Of a stretch of 64,000 bases of DNA, positions 1 through 8,227 are shown piece by piece. Each line of letters opens with the position of its first letter. The first letter of the stretch is position 1. Position numbers and translations under genes: made by a program. The DNA is from Actinomycetota bacterium (GTDB lineage Bacteria; Actinomycetota; Thermoleophilia; Gaiellales; Gaiellaceae), in assembly GCA_003132665.1 (NCBI GenBank), contig PKYN01000019.1:141696-205695 (forward strand), given 5' to 3'. The notes beneath the pieces were generated by a model. That model worked only from the letters and a program-made list of their open reading frames with translations. It had not been told where the DNA came from and did no database searches.

Positions 1-895
1 GCTCCTCGGCCGGGCTCGGCCCCGAGCGCCGAGAAAGTAGGTGGGAAACCCCCCAAGCGGCGAACACGAGAACGCCCAGCCCGAGTCCGGCCAGAACGGT
101 GATATCCGTCCAGCGACCCGGTAGCGGCTCGAGCAGCTTGAGACCGCTCAAAAGGAGCACGACCGAGAAGGCGACACGAAGCACGCGATCGGGAATGCCG
201 ACGCTCACCTGGCTACCGATCATGATGCCGGGGATCGAGCCGGGGAGCATCCAGAGAAGCGCGTGCCAGGCCACGTCGCCGCTGACTACGTGACCGAGGC
301 CGGCCACCCAGCACAGAGCGGCGGCATGGAAGATGTCGGTGCCGACGATGCGCCTTGCCGTCAGCGGAAAGGCGAGCAGCATCACCAGCCCGAAGAAGGT
401 GCCGCTGCCGACGGAGGTGAGACCGACGACGAAGCCACCGGTCGCTCCTAGCGAGAGGGCGATTACGTGGTCACGACGGCGGAGCAGGAACGTCTCGTCG
501 CTCGCTTGGACGCCTCCCTTGATGAACGTCTTGAGCAGAAAGCCAATCCCGCCCAGTATCAGCGCCGCCGCGATGATCCGCTTCTGCAGGCCGACCGCCC
601 CTTCGCCCAGGCGATGAGAGAACCAGACGCCGATCAGCGACATCGGCAGCGAGCCAACGAGCATCCAGAGGACGAGTCGCTTGTGGATCGTCCCGAGCGC
701 GTGATGGCGGGCGGCGCCGAACGACTTGAATATCGCGCCGTGCATCAGATCGGTGCCGACGGCCTTCCCCCCATCGAAACCGAAGACGAGCATCAGGAGC
801 GGCGTCATCAGCGAGCCGCCCCCCATCCCGGTCATGCCGACCAGTGTGCCAACGCCGAGGCCCAGCAGCACGAACTGCCAGGTGCCACCGCTCAC
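1..895 (-). CDS. TauE/SafE (TSUP) family sulfite/organosulfonate exporter, partial
   Basis: This is the last gene of the sulfur operon and runs off the left edge of the window; about 298 codons are visible without a stop. It is a polytopic membrane protein of the TSUP family. The N-terminal half carries the glycine-rich family motif GMTGMGGGSLMTP and the C-terminal half a related copy TSVGSGTFFG, as expected for the internal duplication of the family. The start is GTG at 895, in a 4-bp GTGA overlap with the stop of sat, so it is translationally coupled to it. Family members export sulfite, sulfonates or related C2/C3 sulfur compounds. Given the ComA gene in the same operon, sulfite or sulfolactate is the inferred substrate. 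Confidence 0.88.
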   Translation of the reverse strand, partial: MSGGTWQFVLLGLGVGTLVGMTGMGGGSLMTPLLMLVFGFDGGKAVGTDLMHGAIFKSFGAARHHALGTIHKRLVLWMLVGSLPMSLIGVWFSHRLGEGAVGLQKRIIAAALILGGIGFLLKTFIKGGVQASDETFLLRRRDHVIALSLGATGGFVVGLTSVGSGTFFGLVMLLAFPLTARRIVGTDIFHAAALCWVAGLGHVVSGDVAWHALLWMLPGSIPGIMIGSQVSVGIPDRVLRVAFSVVLLLSGLKLLEPLPGRWTDITVLAGLGLGVLVFAAWGVSHLLSRRSGPSPAEE

Positions 896-2025
896 GGGCG
901 ATAAGCCTCTATGAGTACGTCAGCCACTTCGGGCCGGGTGAACTCGATCGGAGGCTCCTCGCCCGCGGCGAGCATCTCGCGCACCTTCGTTCCTGAGAGG
1001 AAGACGTGATCGTCGGCGCCGTGCGGGCAGGTCTTGTTCGAGGCCATCGAACCGCACTTTTTGCACCAGAACGAGTGCTCGAACATCATCGGCTCGATGT
1101 CGAGCTCGTGCGGCTCGAACTCGTCGAAGATGAGCTGTGCGTCGTAAGTGCCGTAGTAGCTGCCGACGCCGGCGTGGTCGCGTCCGACGATGAAGTGCGA
1201 GCAGCCGTAGTTCTTGCGGCAAATGGCGTGCCAGATCGCCTCGCGAGGACCCGCGTAGCGCATCGCGGCCGGGAAGGCGGAGATGACGACTCGGTCGGCC
1301 GGGTAGTAGCCCTGGAGCAGCTTGCGGTAGCAGTCCACGCGCACGGTCGAGGGAATGTCATCGGACTTCGTGTCGCCGACGAGCGGGTGGATGAGCAGAC
1401 CGTCCACCGTCTCGAGCGCGACCTTGGTCAGATACTCGTGCGCCCGATGAATTGGATTGCGGGTCTGGAAGCCGACGACGCGGCGCCAGCCACGCTCGGC
1501 GAACAGCGCGCGCGTCTCGGCCGGATCGAGCGCCAGCTCGGGGAAGGGTGGCGCGGGGCGCTCGAATACCGTCACGTCGCCAGCGAGATAGCGAGGCTTC
1601 TGACCGAGCACGCGGGCGACGCCGGGGTGGGCTTCGTCGGTGGTGCGGTAGCAGAGCTCGGCCTCGCGTTCGGCGTCGTAGTCGAACACCTCGCTCACGT
1701 CGAGAGTCGCGTACAGGCGTCCGTCCTCACCGGCCAGAGCAACGCGGTCGCCGTTCGGCGCCGCGTCGACTGCCAGGCAAACGGGCAGCGCCCAGGGCAG
1801 CCCGCCGGGCAAGCGCATTGTCTTGAGTACCGACTCGTACTGCTCGCGACCCATGAATCCGCTGAGCGGCGAAAGTGCGCCCGAGGCGATCATGTCCAGG
1901 TCGGCGAGCTCGCGCGAGCTGATGCCGACTATCTCGAGCGACTCGACATCGTCCGGGCGCGGGCCGGTGCGGTTGACCAGCTCGCCGCCGTGCGGCTTGA
2001 TCAATCTGTCCAGAGCGGAGCTCAT
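892..2025 (-). CDS. sat: ATP sulfurylase (sulfate adenylyltransferase)
   Basis: Makes adenosine 5'-phosphosulfate (APS) and pyrophosphate from sulfate and ATP in the cytoplasm. The 377-aa protein has the adenylyltransferase motif QTRNPIHRAHE near residue 190, VGRDHAGVGSYYG further on, and a C-terminal cysteine cluster (FWCKKCG...NKTCPHG) that probably binds zinc, as in the monomeric Sat family. The open frame extends upstream to 2229 inside cysC, but that part is a shadow. The real start is ATG at 2025, which overlaps the cysC stop by 4 bp (ATGA). It belongs to the comA-cysH-cysC-sat-tauE operon. Confidence 0.96.
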   Translation of the reverse strand: MSSALDRLIKPHGGELVNRTGPRPDDVESLEIVGISSRELADLDMIASGALSPLSGFMGREQYESVLKTMRLPGGLPWALPVCLAVDAAPNGDRVALAGEDGRLYATLDVSEVFDYDAEREAELCYRTTDEAHPGVARVLGQKPRYLAGDVTVFERPAPPFPELALDPAETRALFAERGWRRVVGFQTRNPIHRAHEYLTKVALETVDGLLIHPLVGDTKSDDIPSTVRVDCYRKLLQGYYPADRVVISAFPAAMRYAGPREAIWHAICRKNYGCSHFIVGRDHAGVGSYYGTYDAQLIFDEFEPHELDIEPMMFEHSFWCKKCGSMASNKTCPHGADDHVFLSGTKVREMLAAGEEPPIEFTRPEVADVLIEAYRP

Positions 2026-2669
2026 ACCCTCACCTCGCTTCCGACGAGTCCGAGTTGCTCGAGCTTGGCGATCACTTCTTCGGCCGCCTGCTCGGGTGTC
2101 AGCTGCTCGGTGTCGAGCGCGATGTCGGGGTTGGTCGGGATCTCGTAGGGGTCGTCCACACCGGTGAAGCCCTTGATCTCGCCGGCGAACGCCTTGGCGT
2201 AGAGGCCCTTGACGTCGCGGCGCGCGCACTCCTCGACCGAGGCGCCCACGTACACCTCGACGTAGCGGCCGAACTCCTCGACGAGCGCGCGATTCTTCTG
2301 CCGGATCTCCTCGTAGGGAGAGATGGCGGCGGCGATCACCGCGGCGCCGTGGCGGGTGAGACGCGAGGCGACCCAGCCGATGCGCTCGATGTTGGTGTCC
2401 CGATCCTCCTTCGAGAAACCGAGGCCCTTGGACAGATTGGTGCGAACCGTGTCGCCGTCCAGGTACTCGACGATGCAGCCGCGCTCGTCGAGCGCCGGGC
2501 CGACGAGGTGCGCGATCGTCGTCTTGCCCGAGCCGGAGAGCCCGGTGAACCAGAGCGTGAACCCACCGCCGCGCACCCGATCCGACTCGGGGTGCTCGTG
2601 CGGGTAGATGTGCTCAACAATGCCTGCCGCCCGCTTGCCGCCGGCGGTGTCCGCGTCCTTCTCTGTCAT
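2022..2669 (-). CDS. cysC: Adenylyl-sulfate kinase (APS kinase)
   Basis: Phosphorylates APS to PAPS with ATP. The 215-aa protein carries a short N-terminal extension of about 35 residues and then the P-loop GLSGSGKTT at residues 43-51. The family signatures LDGDTVR, GFSKEDR and the RDVKGLYAKA segment follow in order. ATG at 2669 overlaps the TAA stop of cysH by one base, and its own TGA overlaps the sat start. Because the neighbouring reductase looks APS-specific, PAPS made here may serve sulfation rather than reduction; that is an inference. Confidence 0.95.
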   Translation of the reverse strand: MTEKDADTAGGKRAAGIVEHIYPHEHPESDRVRGGGFTLWFTGLSGSGKTTIAHLVGPALDERGCIVEYLDGDTVRTNLSKGLGFSKEDRDTNIERIGWVASRLTRHGAAVIAAAISPYEEIRQKNRALVEEFGRYVEVYVGASVEECARRDVKGLYAKAFAGEIKGFTGVDDPYEIPTNPDIALDTEQLTPEQAAEEVIAKLEQLGLVGSEVRV

Positions 2670-3400
2670 TAGTGCCTTTCTGTGTTCGATCCGTCGAGAT
2701 GAATGCCGCATTCCAGCTTCCCGGAGCCCGCCCAGCGCCCCGCCCGCTCGTCCTCGCCGGGCCGTACCGGGCGCGTGCAGGGAATGCAGCCGATCGAGGG
2801 GTAACCCTTGTCGTGCAGCGGGTTGTAGGGAATCTCGTTGACCTCGAGATAGGCCCGTACTCGCTTCTCGCTCCAGTCGGCGAAGGGATGAATCCGCCAG
2901 AGATTGTGGCGCTCCGACCATTGGATCTTCTTCAACCCCGCGCGGCTCGGCGACTGGTCGCGACGGACGCCCGAGATCCAGGCGCCGTACGGCGCGAGGG
3001 CGCGCTCGAGCGGCTCGACCTTGCGGATCTGGCAGCAACGGTCCGGGTCGCGCTCCCAGAGGTTCGGGCCTTCCTGCAAGTGCTGCTCGGCGACCGAGAT
3101 GATCTCCGGACTGACCAGGTTCAGGCCGTAGCGCTCGACCAGTAGATCGCGCGTGTCGTATGTCTCGCGGAAGAGGAGCTGAGTGTCGAGCTCGATCACG
3201 TCAACGCGCAGCCCCAGCGCCGAGAGCATGTGCACCAGCGCCGAGGACTGCTTCTGCCAGGAGCAAGTCAAGCAGAGCTGCCGCCCGAAATTCTCGCCCG
3301 CCCAGCTCAGGAGCTCTTCCGCAGAAAGCGGCTCGAGCTCCTGCGCGAGCCGCTCGGCGAGCTCAGGCGAATACTCCAATCCAGGAGTCGTGTCAGCCAT
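2669..3400 (-). CDS. cysH: Thioredoxin-dependent APS/PAPS reductase, [4Fe-4S] type
   Basis: Reduces activated sulfate to sulfite. The protein is 243 aa, with a cysteine pair in RCCQIRK (about residues 122-123), CIPC (about 205-208) and the catalytic ECGIH near the C-terminus. The CC plus CxxC pattern is the iron-sulfur ligand set of bacterial APS reductases (EC 1.8.4.10) and is absent from classic enteric PAPS reductases. ATG at 3400 directly follows a GTG at 3403, and either could be the start. The gene overlaps comA by 8 or 11 bp and cysC by 1 bp. Its sulfite product is the substrate of the ComA protein encoded just upstream. Confidence 0.93.
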   Translation of the reverse strand: MADTTPGLEYSPELAERLAQELEPLSAEELLSWAGENFGRQLCLTCSWQKQSSALVHMLSALGLRVDVIELDTQLLFRETYDTRDLLVERYGLNLVSPEIISVAEQHLQEGPNLWERDPDRCCQIRKVEPLERALAPYGAWISGVRRDQSPSRAGLKKIQWSERHNLWRIHPFADWSEKRVRAYLEVNEIPYNPLHDKGYPSIGCIPCTRPVRPGEDERAGRWAGSGKLECGIHLDGSNTERH

Positions 3401-4163
3401 CACCGAGTATTGCCCTGAGCGTGTCGGAGCGAAGCCCGAGTCGAAGCGCCTCGAGACCGAGAGCCTCCTCGGGCGGGATATTGCCGAGGTTCACCTCGGA
3501 GCCGTAGTGGGCGATGAGCCAGGATTGAGCGGCCTTGAGCGGCGCCTCGAAAATGAGGTCGTTGATCGGAACCTCGTGCGCGATCTCTTCCACGAGCCCG
3601 GAGCGCATCTCGCCCGACGGCCGGAAGATGCCGGCGGTGCCGCCCTCTCGTCCCTCGGTGATCACTTTCCAGGCACCGGCGCTGAGCTCTTCCTTGATCC
3701 ACTTCACCCATTCGAAGGGCGCGAAAATGACCTCGGCGTCTTTCGAGCCGACTTCGGAAAGGACGGTGAAGTCGCGCGCAAAGTCGGCGATCAGCTCTAG
3801 CTTGCGCTCGCGCGGGAGGTCGATCGTGCCGTCGGAGATCTCGACGTGAGTCAGGCCGATGGCCGACATCCACTTCTTGTACCCGTCGAGCTTGTTGAGC
3901 GTGAAGGAGACTTCGAACAGAGTGCCGCCACAGACGACCGGCGTCTCCAGCGAGCGGTAGAGGGCGATCTTCTCGGCCAGGTTGCAGGTGATGTACGAGG
4001 AGCCCCAACCGAGCTTCGCCACGTCGATGTAGTCGCCGGCGACCTCGTAGAGACCTTCGATCGCGGCGATAGTCAAGCCCTTGTCGAAGATGTGCGTGAT
4101 TCCCTGAGCGCGCGGCTTGGCGCTGCGAGGCGGGAGAGCGAGGAATCCGTCAGAGGCAGTCAT
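3393..4163 (-). CDS. comA: Phosphosulfolactate synthase (ComA family)
   Basis: Adds sulfite to phosphoenolpyruvate to give (2R)-phospho-3-sulfolactate (EC 4.4.1.19), the first step of coenzyme M synthesis in methanogens and of sulfolactate synthesis in some bacteria. The 256-aa protein shows the TIM-barrel ComA signatures FDKGL, AKLGWGSSYI, CGGTLFE, HVEISDGTIDLP and a FAPFEW segment. ATG at 4163 is preceded by a GGAG Shine-Dalgarno about 11 nt upstream, so this unit is leadered. It is the first gene of the sulfate-activation operon. Plant HSA32 proteins share the fold, so activity on sulfite is a family inference supported by the operon partners. Confidence 0.88.
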   Translation of the reverse strand: MTASDGFLALPPRSAKPRAQGITHIFDKGLTIAAIEGLYEVAGDYIDVAKLGWGSSYITCNLAEKIALYRSLETPVVCGGTLFEVSFTLNKLDGYKKWMSAIGLTHVEISDGTIDLPRERKLELIADFARDFTVLSEVGSKDAEVIFAPFEWVKWIKEELSAGAWKVITEGREGGTAGIFRPSGEMRSGLVEEIAHEVPINDLIFEAPLKAAQSWLIAHYGSEVNLGNIPPEEALGLEALRLGLRSDTLRAILGDG

Positions 4164-4281
4164 AGAAAGTTCTCCAATCGTTTACGGGCGGGTTTCCCGA
4201 AGGTCGTGTTGAGCGGAGTTTCCATGACCGTCGCTGCCGAGTGACGGTTGAACCGCAATCGCCGACCCGCTGCGCCGGCAT

Positions 4282-4560
4282 CTACCGCTCCTCCCGGGCG
4301 GCGTCAGCAGCCCGGGCGAGCCTGAACGCCAGCTCCTCGACCGTCTTCGGATCAATGAGTAACTCCAAGTCGCCGTCCATTTCGTGAGAGATGAAGAGCG
4401 ACACCTGCCCGTCGCTGGTCGCATCCGCGTAAACGAGAACCGCGTCTCCGGTATCGAGACTCTCGAATCGGAGCGCGCCCTCGCTCAACCCGTTTCCGTT
4501 CTCGTTCAGCTCGTTGTCGTCCACGATCGTCTCCGCTGGGGAAGGATCGTTCGAAAGCAT
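4282..4560 (-). CDS. Small acidic hypothetical protein
   Basis: A 92-aa open frame with acid-rich composition. It has no signal peptide, membrane segment or cysteine. Hydrophobic strands alternate with acidic loops (VLVYADATSDG, VSLFISHEMDGD) and a C-terminal helix follows, which suggests a small folded cytoplasmic domain. I do not recognise the family. It lies 118 bp upstream of comA on the same strand, so it could be co-transcribed with the sulfur operon. ATG at 4560 is the chosen start. No convincing Shine-Dalgarno is visible. Confidence 0.55.
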   Translation of the reverse strand: MLSNDPSPAETIVDDNELNENGNGLSEGALRFESLDTGDAVLVYADATSDGQVSLFISHEMDGDLELLIDPKTVEELAFRLARAADAAREER

Positions 4561-4692
4561 AGCTACTCGAGGGCCTCAGTGGTCAAATTAACTTATTCCA
4601 CCGATACATACCTCTAATTCGTAACCGCCACCCACCCAGGTGCAGAGCCGCGGCATCCCCGAGATAGCCGCGGCCCTGCGGGTGGCGCCCTC

Positions 4693-6912
4693 TCAATCGA
4701 GGGCGGGGGCCAACTCGCGCTTGGCGACCGGCTGCTCATGGCGCCCGAAGCGTGTGGTCGGCAGCCATTCCAGCCAGCTCGGCAGGTACCAGTTCCAGCG
4801 CCCGAGCAGTTTCATCGCCGACGGGAGAAGGACTCCCCGGATGATCGTGGCGTCGATCAGCACCGCGATGGCCAGACCGAAGCCGGCCTCTTTCATCTCG
4901 ATCAGGCGCAGACCGGCGAAGATCCCGAAGACCGCCACCATCACCACGGCGGCCGCGGTCACGGTTCCAGCGGTGGAGAGAATCGAGCGCTCGACCGCCG
5001 TCTCGGTCTCGACCCCGCGATCAACCAGCTCCTTGATGCGGCTGATGATGAAGACGTGGTAGTCCATCGAGAGCCCGAACAGGATCACGAACAAAAAGAG
5101 CGGCAACCAGGACACGATGTTCCCGGATGACTGGAAGCCGAGCAGCGAGTCGCCCCAGCCCCACTGGAAGACCGCGACCAGCACGCCGTAGCTCGCCCCG
5201 ACCGAGAGCAGGTTGAGGATGATCGCCTTGATCGGTACCACGATCGAGCGGAAGGTCACGAGCAGGAGCAGGAAGGCCAGCCCCAGGACGAAGGCGAAGA
5301 CGATCGGCATTCGCGCCTTGATCATCGCGTTGAAGTCGCTCGTGCCGGCCGTCTCGCCCGTAACCGCCACCGTGGCGCCGGGGATCTTCGCGACCGTGGC
5401 CGGGATCAGATCCTTGCGCAGCGTTGAGAGAGCAGCCATCGAGGCTTCGTTCGTCCCGTCCCCGGCCAGCGGGACTTCGATTGCGGCAAACGTGCCTTCG
5501 GCGTTCATCCTGACGTCGATCGGCTCGAACATCTTTCCGCTCGCGACCGCTTGCCGGCGCAGGCTCGCGATCGCCGCCTGGGCTTGCGCCGAGCGGAGAT
5601 CAGAGGCTTGAATCACGACGTCCGCCGGTGCTTGAGCGCCCGGGAAGGTGGCGTTGATCGCCTTGTACGCCTTGACCGTCTGGAAGCTCGCAGGCATGTC
5701 GACCATGCTCGGAATCGCCGTGCGCATGCTGAGCGCCGGGATTGCCAGGCAGAGCAGGACGGCGACGGAGCCGAGCGTCGAAATCAGCGGGTGCCTGAGC
5801 ACGGGGTGCAGGATCGCCGACCACAAGCGCGAGTCGCCGCTGCGCTCACCGTTGCGGCGCAGGAAAGGTATCCGCCCCCGCTCGACCTTGTCTCCGAGTC
5901 GCGACAGCAGCGCCGGTAGAACCGTCAGCGAGCCGATCATGGCGCCCGCGACCACGACCATCGTCGCAACGCCCATCGAGCTGAAGGTCGAATCGTTGGC
6001 GAGCAGTAGCCCCGCCATGGCGATCAGCACCGTCAGCCCGGAGATCAGCACGGCCTGGCCGGAGGTGGCGGCTGTGCGCCGGAGTGCAGCGTGCGCCTCG
6101 AGACCCGCGGCGCGCTCCTCGCGCTCGCGGCGTAGGTAGAAGAGCGAGTAGTCGACTCCCACCGCCATTCCGATCAGCAGCACCATCGGCGCCGTGATGT
6201 CCGAAGCCGGAAGCACGTGGCTGATCATCGCGCTCAAGCCGATAGCGGCAAGCACGGCCGAGAAGGCGAGCACCACCGGCAGGCTCGCGGCGACGAGCGC
6301 GCCGAACGCGGCGAGCATGATCAAGAGAGTGATCGGCAGAGAAAGGATTTCGGCGCGGCGAAAATCGGCGGCCACGGCTTTGTCGCCCTCGCGATTGGCG
6401 CTGTTCTCGCCGAATTCGAAGATCTTCACGCCGGGGTGCGCCGTCCTCACCTGCGCGACGGTCGACTCGACGCCGGCGATTCTCTTTTCGGCGGTCTTCT
6501 CCACGAGCTCGACGTCAACGAGCAACGAGTGCCCATTCTCGGCAACGGCTCCGCCCGCCTGGCCGAGCCCGATCGGCGTGCGCACACGGCTGACGCCGTC
6601 GGTCGCCTCGAGCCGCTGAACCAGGTCGCCGGCGACCGCTCGGAAGGCCGGATCGGTGACCTTCAGCCGCGAGCTTTGAATCAACAAGTTCTCGACCGGA
6701 GGGCCCTGGAAGTCGGCCGTGTCGAGCATCTTCTCGGCGCGACCGGCTTCACCCGGACTACTTTCGTTTCCGGCCATTCGCGTGCCCACGGCACTCCCGA
6801 CGACGACCGCGACGAGCGCGAACGCGAGCCAGCCGAAAAGTGCCTTCTTCCAGTTCCGGGCGCTCCAACTCCCCACGCGCCCCGCAAGATTCGCCTTTTT
6901 CATTCTTCTCAC
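4693..6912 (-). CDS. MMPL/RND-superfamily membrane transporter
   Basis: A 739-aa integral membrane protein with the MMPL layout: one N-terminal helix, an extracytoplasmic domain (about residues 45-195), a bundle of helices, a second extracytoplasmic domain (about 395-530), then a second bundle. Conserved stretches include GMAVGVDYSLFYLRR and, in the second half, FGLSMDYHVFIISR, the symmetric Asp-Tyr motifs thought to carry protons in MmpL proteins. Start is GTG at 6912 or ATG three codons later (6903). Mycobacterial relatives export lipids, but no lipid-synthesis genes lie beside it, so the substrate is unknown. A decayed relative of the same family lies at 52.5 kb. Confidence 0.92.
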   Translation of the reverse strand: MRRMKKANLAGRVGSWSARNWKKALFGWLAFALVAVVVGSAVGTRMAGNESSPGEAGRAEKMLDTADFQGPPVENLLIQSSRLKVTDPAFRAVAGDLVQRLEATDGVSRVRTPIGLGQAGGAVAENGHSLLVDVELVEKTAEKRIAGVESTVAQVRTAHPGVKIFEFGENSANREGDKAVAADFRRAEILSLPITLLIMLAAFGALVAASLPVVLAFSAVLAAIGLSAMISHVLPASDITAPMVLLIGMAVGVDYSLFYLRREREERAAGLEAHAALRRTAATSGQAVLISGLTVLIAMAGLLLANDSTFSSMGVATMVVVAGAMIGSLTVLPALLSRLGDKVERGRIPFLRRNGERSGDSRLWSAILHPVLRHPLISTLGSVAVLLCLAIPALSMRTAIPSMVDMPASFQTVKAYKAINATFPGAQAPADVVIQASDLRSAQAQAAIASLRRQAVASGKMFEPIDVRMNAEGTFAAIEVPLAGDGTNEASMAALSTLRKDLIPATVAKIPGATVAVTGETAGTSDFNAMIKARMPIVFAFVLGLAFLLLLVTFRSIVVPIKAIILNLLSVGASYGVLVAVFQWGWGDSLLGFQSSGNIVSWLPLFLFVILFGLSMDYHVFIISRIKELVDRGVETETAVERSILSTAGTVTAAAVVMVAVFGIFAGLRLIEMKEAGFGLAIAVLIDATIIRGVLLPSAMKLLGRWNWYLPSWLEWLPTTRFGRHEQPVAKRELAPALD

Positions 6913-7005
6913 CCTGAGTTCGCTTGCCGTGGCTCCAGCGTCTCTCTCCAGGCGCCGAGCGGAAATGCGGCAGACCTGCCAGGGGTGGTTCGGAGAGCCC
7001 GTGTC

Positions 7006-7033
7006 TTCCGGGTGCGGTTAGCCGCACCCGGAA
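7006..7033. terminator. Strong hairpin between regulator gene and MMPL gene
   Basis: A perfect 12-bp inverted repeat (TTCCGGGTGCGG and its complement) surrounds a 4-nt TTAG loop, 38 bp past the stop of the LuxR-type regulator. There is no T-run on the minus strand, so it may be a rho-assisted or intrinsic-like terminator or an mRNA stabiliser that separates the regulator from the MMPL gene. Confidence 0.55.
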
Positions 7034-7070
7034 CCGGGCCGCGATCGACCAACTACGGAGGGCCGCTGAG

Positions 7071-7718
7071 CTAGTCGGTGCGGAGGAAGGCGAGAACGGC
7101 GAGCACGCGCCGGTGCTGATCGCGCGAGGCGGGCAGGCGCAGCTTGGCGAAGATGCTGGTCACGTGCTTCTCGACCGCGCGCTCGGTGACGACCAGCTTG
7201 GCCGCGACGGCGACGTTGCTCAGGCCCTCGGCCATCAGTGAGAGCACCTCCCGCTCGCGCGGCGTCAGCTCCGCCACCGGGTCTTGGCGGCGGCGGCGGC
7301 CGACCAGGCGAGAGACGATCTCCGGGTCGAGGGCGGAGCCTCCCTCGCCGACGCGGCGCACCGCCGAGAGAAACTGCTCGACGTCGGAGACGCGGTCCTT
7401 GAGCAGATAGCCAACGCCCTCGGCACTGTCGGAAAGAAGCTCCAGCGCGTACTCCGATTCCAGATAGGCGGACAGAACGAGCACCCCGGTCTGCGGCAGC
7501 TCTTGGCGAATCTGCTTGGCGGCGCGCAGGCCCTCGTCGGTTTGAGTGGGCGGCATACGGATGTCGACCACCGCAACGTCCGGGTGATAGCTGCGCACCT
7601 TCAGGAGCAGCTCGTCGGCGTTCCCCGCCTGACCCACGACCTCGAATCCCGCGTCCTCCAAGAGATGGGCGATCCCTTCTCTCAGGAGCACGGAGTCCTC
7701 GGCTACCACGACGCGCAC
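7071..7718 (-). CDS. NarL/FixJ-type response regulator (receiver plus LuxR HTH)
   Basis: A 215-aa two-domain transcription regulator. The receiver domain (about 1-120) has the acidic pair in VVVAEDS, the phospho-acceptor Asp in VAVVDIRMPP and the conserved Lys in YLLKDRV. The LuxR helix-turn-helix (about 150-210) begins LTPREREVLSLMAEG and contains the recognition segment TERAVEKHV. GTG at 7718 is the start. No histidine kinase is encoded nearby, so it is an orphan in this window. A stand-alone receiver gene lies just upstream on the same strand, and both may answer to a distant kinase. Confidence 0.93.
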   Translation of the reverse strand: MRVVVAEDSVLLREGIAHLLEDAGFEVVGQAGNADELLLKVRSYHPDVAVVDIRMPPTQTDEGLRAAKQIRQELPQTGVLVLSAYLESEYALELLSDSAEGVGYLLKDRVSDVEQFLSAVRRVGEGGSALDPEIVSRLVGRRRRQDPVAELTPREREVLSLMAEGLSNVAVAAKLVVTERAVEKHVTSIFAKLRLPASRDQHRRVLAVLAFLRTD

Positions 7719-7799
7719 GAAGTCACCATCCCGGGTTGGAAGTTACTCAACTGCCGAGCAGTCTCTAGCCTATCGAGCCGGCGGGGCGGTATCGATCTC

Positions 7800-8150
7800 T
7801 TATTTCGCAAAGACCGCGATCGCCGGGCCCGAGAGGTCACCCTTGGGCACGAAGCCGCGTGCGCCGCTCTCGGCGATCGACGCGCCGTAATCGGCCGCAT
7901 CGCGCGAAGACGTCAGTACGATCGTGGCGCGCTCTCCCCTTTTTCGAAGCTCCTTGGCGACCACGAAGCCGTCGATGTCGGGAAGCTGGATATCCAGCAG
8001 CACGAGGTCGGGAGAAAGCTCGGCGGTGAGCTCGAGCGCGTCATGGCCGTTCGCCGCCTCGCCCACGACGACGAAGCCCTCGGCCTCGAGCAGGTGCCCG
8101 GCGCTGGTGCGAAAGGCCTTGTGATCGTCGACTATCAGAACTGTGGCCAC
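7800..8150 (-). CDS. Stand-alone response-regulator receiver domain
   Basis: A 116-aa CheY-like protein with receiver hallmarks: VLIVDDH at the N-terminus, the phospho-acceptor Asp in LVLLDIQLPD, the conserved Thr/Ser in IVLTSS and the Lys in FVPKGDL. It has no output domain. A longer frame reaches 8471 but is antisense to the LysR gene. GTG at 8150 gives the correct receiver start. It sits 81 bp upstream of the LuxR-type regulator on the same strand and probably shares its transcript. Its role could be a phosphate relay or sink. Confidence 0.85.
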   Translation of the reverse strand: MATVLIVDDHKAFRTSAGHLLEAEGFVVVGEAANGHDALELTAELSPDLVLLDIQLPDIDGFVVAKELRKRGERATIVLTSSRDAADYGASIAESGARGFVPKGDLSGPAIAVFAK

Positions 8151-8227
8151 AGGCTCATCGTGGCACAAATGCCTGCTCTCGCCGGTACGGTCACCCCTAC
8201 AGTCGAGGGGCGGTTGCGGCCTCCGAG

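Noticed and set aside
1006-2148. Long plus-strand frame of 380 codons
   Set aside because: It is antisense to sat, whose protein is clearly a complete ATP sulfurylase; GC-rich coding DNA gives such shadows.
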